From an uncultured Prevotellaceae bacterium (GTDB taxonomy: Bacteria; Bacteroidota; Bacteroidia; Bacteroidales; Bacteroidaceae): a DNA stretch of 37,414 nt. Where the stretch lies: contig ONFE01000027.1 in NCBI GenBank assembly GCA_900316985.1, forward strand, positions 1-37,414, read 5' to 3'. A model generated the notes under the pieces. The model saw nothing but the letters and a program-made list of their open reading frames with translations, had not been told where the DNA came from and made no database searches. The position numbers and the translations under genes were made by a program. Of the stretch, positions 34,920 to 37,414 are shown one piece after another; position 1 is the stretch's first letter, and every line of letters starts with the position of its first letter.

Positions 34920-34937
34920 CGGTCGCTTAGCAAATAC

Positions 34938-34947
34938 ATCGCGCGAT
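34938..34947. repeat. 10-bp palindrome directly before the MerR start codon
   Basis: ATCGCGCGAT is a perfect palindrome ending one base before the ATG at 34948. It could mask the translation start or be a second operator half; too short to be certain. Confidence 0.5.
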
Positions 34948-35772
34948 ATGAGTAAGAAAACAAGGTTAAAAATCGGAGAGTTCTCACAGTTGATGCAGGT
35001 GACGGTAAAGACACTGCGTCACTACGAACAGAAAGGACTACTCGCGCCTGACGAGGTGGACGAGTGGACTGGCTACCGCTACTACAGCATCGACCAGATG
35101 CAACAGTTGAAGGACATCCGCGACCTGCAACGGCTCGGCTTCTCTCTGGATGAAATCAAGGATCTGTTCGACGATGGTTCGCATACGCCGACCATCCGAC
35201 AGATGACCGAGAAGATCAGGGAAACGGAGGCACAGCTAAAGGAACTGATAGCCCGTCGCAACCAATTGCTCGACTGGAGGAACGCTCGCAAAGAAATGAA
35301 GACAATGGAAAAATTCAGCATTCAATCGCTGCCCGAAATCATCGTGGCAAGCCATCGTGAAGTAATTCTTAACTACGCCGCTATCGGCCCTATGTGTGTC
35401 GAGAAGATTGGTCCTGAAATGCAACGTTTAGGATGCAAGTGTCCACCACCAGGTTACTGCTTCACCATCGAGCATAACAAGGAGTACACCCCCACTGACA
35501 TCGACATCGAGTATTGCGAACAGGTGGAGGAGATGGGCGAAGACAGCACCATCATCCAGTTCAAGCGCCTGCCCGCCGTGCCAAAGGCACTCTGCATGAA
35601 GCACATCGGCCCCTACGAACGTTTCTACGAGTCGTTCACCGAGGCCTTCCGCTACATCGAGGAGCACGGCCTGAAGCCCGTCGGCCAGCATCGCACATGC
35701 TACATCGACGGAGCCTGGAACCAAGAAGACCCTGAGAAATGGCTATCGGTGATTCAGATACCAATAGAGTAA
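34948..35772 (+). CDS. MerR-family regulator with GyrI-like effector domain
   Basis: A 274-residue BmrR/TipA-style activator. Residues about 7-76 form the MerR winged helix (KIGEFSQLMQVTVKTLRHYE, YRYYSIDQMQQLKDIRDL, FSLDEIKDLF), about 85-120 a coiled-coil dimerisation helix, and about 123-274 a GyrI-like ligand-binding domain (SLPEIIVASHREVILNY, CFTIEHNKEY, VPKALCMKHIGPYERFYESF, CYIDGAWNQEDPEKWLSVIQ). The family senses lipophilic cations or related drugs and untwists an over-spaced promoter; such a promoter with a dyad lies immediately upstream. It probably regulates itself and the downstream DUF3795-GNAT-VOC genes. Confidence 0.94.
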   Translation: MSKKTRLKIGEFSQLMQVTVKTLRHYEQKGLLAPDEVDEWTGYRYYSIDQMQQLKDIRDLQRLGFSLDEIKDLFDDGSHTPTIRQMTEKIRETEAQLKELIARRNQLLDWRNARKEMKTMEKFSIQSLPEIIVASHREVILNYAAIGPMCVEKIGPEMQRLGCKCPPPGYCFTIEHNKEYTPTDIDIEYCEQVEEMGEDSTIIQFKRLPAVPKALCMKHIGPYERFYESFTEAFRYIEEHGLKPVGQHRTCYIDGAWNQEDPEKWLSVIQIPIE

Positions 35773-35780
35773 TGATCCAC

Positions 35781-35814
35781 CCTGATCGTCCTTTATAGTT
35801 TGGGGGCGGTCAGG
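35781..35814 (+). terminator. Strong hairpin between MerR-GyrI and DUF3795 genes
   Basis: CCTGATCGTCC (35781-35791) pairs over all 11 positions (two G-U) with GGGCGGTCAGG (35804-35814) around a 12-nt loop. There is no following T-run, so it is more likely an mRNA-processing, stability or attenuation element than a classical terminator. It ends 5 nt before the DUF3795 start. Confidence 0.55.
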
Positions 35815-35819
35815 ACAAA

Positions 35820-36212
35820 ATGAGTTACACAATGAAAGAAACGGCTAACAATTCCCAGCTGATTGCCGCATGTGGATTATATTGCGGAGCATGCAAAAAG
35901 TTCCTCAATGAACAATGTGCAGGATGTCAACCCTCAGAAGAAGATAACCCTGGCTTAGGCCAACCCCTTTCCAAGGGGTTTCAAAGGTGTAAAATCCGCA
36001 AATGTTGCCAAGAGAAAGGCTTTCACACTTGCGCCGAGTGCGACAAGGATGTGAAAGAATGTAAGATCCACAACAACTTTGTCGGTAAGATTTTTGCTTT
36101 CTTGTTCAATAGTGATAGGACTGCATGTATCCATTATATACACGAGCATGGTGAAGAAGCCTTTGCTGAGAAGATGGCAAAGGAAAAACAAATGACGATG
36201 AAAAGGAAATGA
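35820..36212 (+). CDS. DUF3795 cysteine-rich protein (second copy)
   Basis: A 130-residue protein with 12 cysteines, including ACGLYCGACKKF, CAGC, CKIRKCCQEKG and TCAECDKDVKEC, then IFAFLFNSDRTACIHYI. It belongs to DUF3795 like the gene at 31702 but is only distantly similar. Residues about 38-56 look like an insertion relative to usual spacing; this part is encoded by a sequence containing a perfect inverted repeat at 35962-35980. An alternative ATG at 35832 removes four residues. It is coupled to the GNAT gene by a 4-nt ATGA overlap. Function unknown, probably metal-binding. Confidence 0.85.
   Translation: MSYTMKETANNSQLIAACGLYCGACKKFLNEQCAGCQPSEEDNPGLGQPLSKGFQRCKIRKCCQEKGFHTCAECDKDVKECKIHNNFVGKIFAFLFNSDRTACIHYIHEHGEEAFAEKMAKEKQMTMKRK
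35962..35980. repeat. Perfect inverted repeat inside DUF3795 gene
   Basis: AACCCCTT (35962-35969) and AAGGGGTT (35973-35980) flank the 3-nt loop TCC. It is in frame and encodes part of QPLSKGFQR, which interrupts the normal cysteine spacing of the family. It may be a small palindromic insertion. Confidence 0.75.
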
Positions 36213-36730
36213 AAATAGAATTAGCAACAATACAAGAATATGAATCCGTCATAGCTTTTTATGACGATGTGACAGCACGTACGCCAGAGATGGCGGTTTA
36301 TGCCCGATGGAGTAAAGGTAAGCACCCGACAGAAGAAGGCATCAGAGCCTATATTGATGAAGGGAGTATGTATGTATATAAAGAAGGTGGAGAAATCATT
36401 GCGGCTATGGCTGTGACGATGTATCAGGGTGAGGATTATCACGCAATAGAGTGGAATCAGCAAGTAGCAGATAACAAAGTGGCCGTGATTCATATCCTTG
36501 CCGTTAGTCCTGGGAAGCAAGGCGAAGGCATTGGCTCAAAGATGATACGCGAAGCTATTCATCTTGCTAAGGCAAATGGTATGCAGGCCATCCGCCTTGA
36601 TGCCCTTGCCTCGAACTCACCCGCCCACAAACTCTACGAACGACTCGGCTTCGAGTATCGCGGCCAGCAGCACCTCTACGCTGAGAACACAGGCTGGACG
36701 GACTTCTATTATTTTGAACTTAAACAATGA
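36209..36730 (+). CDS. GNAT-family N-acetyltransferase
   Basis: A 173-residue full-length GNAT. The acetyl-CoA pyrophosphate loop is VSPGKQGEGIGSKMI within the conserved strand-helix VAVIHILAVSP, followed by MQAIRLDALASNSPAHKLYE and RLGFEYRG, the usual C-terminal strand-helix. Substrate cannot be predicted. The gene is translationally coupled at both ends: ATGA overlap with DUF3795 upstream and ATGA overlap with the VOC gene downstream. Unlike the GNAT at 31244, it looks intact. Confidence 0.93.
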   Translation: MKIELATIQEYESVIAFYDDVTARTPEMAVYARWSKGKHPTEEGIRAYIDEGSMYVYKEGGEIIAAMAVTMYQGEDYHAIEWNQQVADNKVAVIHILAVSPGKQGEGIGSKMIREAIHLAKANGMQAIRLDALASNSPAHKLYERLGFEYRGQQHLYAENTGWTDFYYFELKQ

Positions 36731-37137
36731 ATGATATGAAAGAAAGATTCAAATTCAACACCGTAGGGCTTTTCACCCGCGACAACAAATCGACTGTCGA
36801 TTTCTACACGAAAACCTTTGGTTTTACCACCGATTGGGATGGCATTCAGCCCAACGTGGAGATGATGCTGGGCGACATGCGTATCATCCTCTTCCCGCGT
36901 GACGCTTTCGAGCAGATGGTCTCTCGGAAGTTCCAATATCCTGAGGGGTTCAATGGTACTGTAGAATTGGCATTCGACGTGCCCACCTTCGCTGATGTCG
37001 ATAAGGAATACCAGCATGCGCTCACGAATGGTGCCGCCTCCGTTCTCCCTCCCACCTCAGAGCCTTGGGGGCAGCGCACCTGCTATGTGGCCGACCCAGA
37101 CGGAAATCTAATAGAGATAGGGTCGTTTACGAAATAG
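36727..37137 (+). CDS. VOC-family (glyoxalase/bleomycin-resistance) protein
   Basis: A 136-residue vicinal-oxygen-chelate protein made of two beta-alpha-beta-beta-beta units: residues about 8-65 (TVGLFTRDNKSTVDFYTKTF, VEMMLGDMRIILFPR) and about 75-134 (GTVELAFDVPTFADVDKEY, SEPWGQRTCYVADPDGNLIE). The C-terminal metal-ligand strand DPDGNLIEIGSF is present. Members include glyoxalases, dioxygenases and antibiotic-binding proteins; the specific role is unknown. An ATG at 36736 is an alternative start. It is the last gene of the cassette, followed by a terminator. Confidence 0.92.
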   Translation: MNDMKERFKFNTVGLFTRDNKSTVDFYTKTFGFTTDWDGIQPNVEMMLGDMRIILFPRDAFEQMVSRKFQYPEGFNGTVELAFDVPTFADVDKEYQHALTNGAASVLPPTSEPWGQRTCYVADPDGNLIEIGSFTK

Positions 37138-37156
37138 TACATATCGCATAATGTCA

Positions 37157-37164
37157 TTCGTCAC
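37157..37164 (+). promoter_or_regulatory. Further TTCGTCAC motif upstream of paralogous beta-barrel gene
   Basis: TTCGTCAC (extended TCATTCGTCACAAAA) repeats the element found at 28111 and 28151, about 95 nt before the ATG of the paralogous beta-barrel gene. A single 8-mer match is weak on its own; its position before both paralogues makes it worth noting. Confidence 0.35.
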
Positions 37165-37170
37165 AAAATG

Positions 37171-37211
37171 TTGCAATTCATCCCAGAAATGGGGTGGATT
37201 GCAACTTTTTT
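37171..37211 (+). terminator. Intrinsic terminator after the VOC gene
   Basis: TTGCAATTCATCCCA (37171-37185) pairs along all 15 positions (two G-U) with TGGGGTGGATTGCAA (37190-37204) around a GAAA tetraloop, followed by CTTTTTT. It closes the accessory cassette. Confidence 0.93.
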
Positions 37212-37257
37212 ATGCTTGTGTAGCATCAAACTGGCAAAACATTTAATAATTTGAAAA

Positions 37258-37414
37258 ATGAAAAAGATCAGTTTGAAAATGGTAGCTTTGATAGCTGCAA
37301 TGATGATGTGTTTATCAGCCGAGGCTAAGACCGAGGATGTTGGTGGACGAGTAATTGACGCGCAGGGTGAACCCTTGCCATTTGTGAGTGTGGCACTGCT
37401 CGCATCCGACTCTA
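37258..37414 (+). CDS. TonB-receptor-like beta-barrel protein, 5' end only
   Basis: The first 52 codons of a gene running off the window. A signal peptide (about 1-22, ending LSAEA) precedes the start of a carboxypeptidase-regulatory-like domain (VGGRVIDAQGEPLPFVSVAL). About half of the visible residues are identical to the N-terminus of the protein at 28832, and the nucleotide sequence around GCTGCAATGATGATG is shared exactly, so the two are paralogues. No perfect TAnnTTTG box lies directly upstream. The rest of the protein cannot be judged. Confidence 0.85.
   Translation, partial: MKKISLKMVALIAAMMMCLSAEAKTEDVGGRVIDAQGEPLPFVSVALLASDS

Noticed and set aside
35428-35724. A 98-codon minus-strand frame opposite the MerR-GyrI gene
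   Set aside because: It is antisense to a strongly supported regulator and lacks any domain or promoter.
37156-37184. ATTCGTCAC and ATTCATCCC as a paired LytTR operator
   Set aside because: The second half is part of the stem of the VOC terminator, so its similarity to the 28129 element may be coincidental; only the TTCGTCAC match is retained as weak evidence.
1-37414. CRISPR arrays, insertion sequences, phage genes, rRNA
   Set aside because: No regularly spaced direct repeats, transposase or integrase motifs, phage structural genes or rRNA sequence were recognised.

Overview
The window looks like a chromosomal segment of a Bacteroidales bacterium, most likely a Prevotella/Segatella-type member of Prevotellaceae. 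The evidence is a SusC/SusD polysaccharide-utilisation locus, TTTG-N19/20-TAnnTTTG promoters typical of the Bacteroidota primary sigma factor, almost no Shine-Dalgarno sequences, a DUF5683 protein beside parAB, and outer-membrane beta-barrel (OMP_b-brl_3 type) proteins. This assignment is inference; there is no rRNA in the window.

Layout. (1) 1-2023: divergent alaS (cut by the window edge) and a small MerR-type regulator. (2) 2050-14317: a pectin-degradation island with GH43, two GH28 polygalacturonase-family enzymes, a DUF5060/apiosidase-like putative glycosidase, SusD, SusC and a CE8 pectin methylesterase. It has one strong promoter upstream of susC and no regulator of its own. (3) 14328-20553: a housekeeping run on the minus strand, parA-parB-DUF5683-lytic transglycosylase-rel, with the pectin esterase attached 10 nt behind rel. 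(4) 20642-22595: surE-lpxB on the plus strand. (5) 22605-26843: rsfS-ftsH-cdsA on the minus strand, with a secreted GH5 endoglucanase attached behind cdsA. (6) 26937-27118: tRNA-Gln(CTG) with a consensus promoter and a strong terminator. (7) 27177-31201: a membrane-anchored LytTR regulator divergent from a two-gene envelope operon (LiaF-like protein plus TonB-receptor-like beta-barrel), with repeated TTCGTCAC motifs between them. (8) 31203-37137: an accessory cassette of small, tightly packed and often overlapping genes. It holds GNAT (degenerate), DUF3795, a four-helix membrane protein, a short QueG-like double-[4Fe-4S] protein, GyrI-like, zinc ribbon-PNPOx fusion, CDP-alcohol phosphotransferase, MerR-GyrI regulator, DUF3795, GNAT and VOC. 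(9) 37258-end: the start of a second beta-barrel protein, a paralogue of the one at 28832-31201.

How it fits together. The pectin enzymes would demethylate homogalacturonan (CE8), cut it (GH28) and trim side chains (GH43 and the putative glycosidase), with SusCD importing the oligosaccharides. Pectin and glucan hydrolases have been added to the 3' ends of core operons (rel, cdsA) without visible promoters. The right-hand cassette is the least understood part. Three families (DUF3795, GNAT, GyrI-like) each occur twice in it, it has its own promoter and a MerR-type operator, and it lies between two paralogous outer-membrane proteins. A ligand-sensing detoxification or stress island is a reasonable inference but is not proven by sequence. 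No CRISPR array, rRNA, insertion sequence or phage gene was seen. There is no gene-free stretch above about 230 bases.
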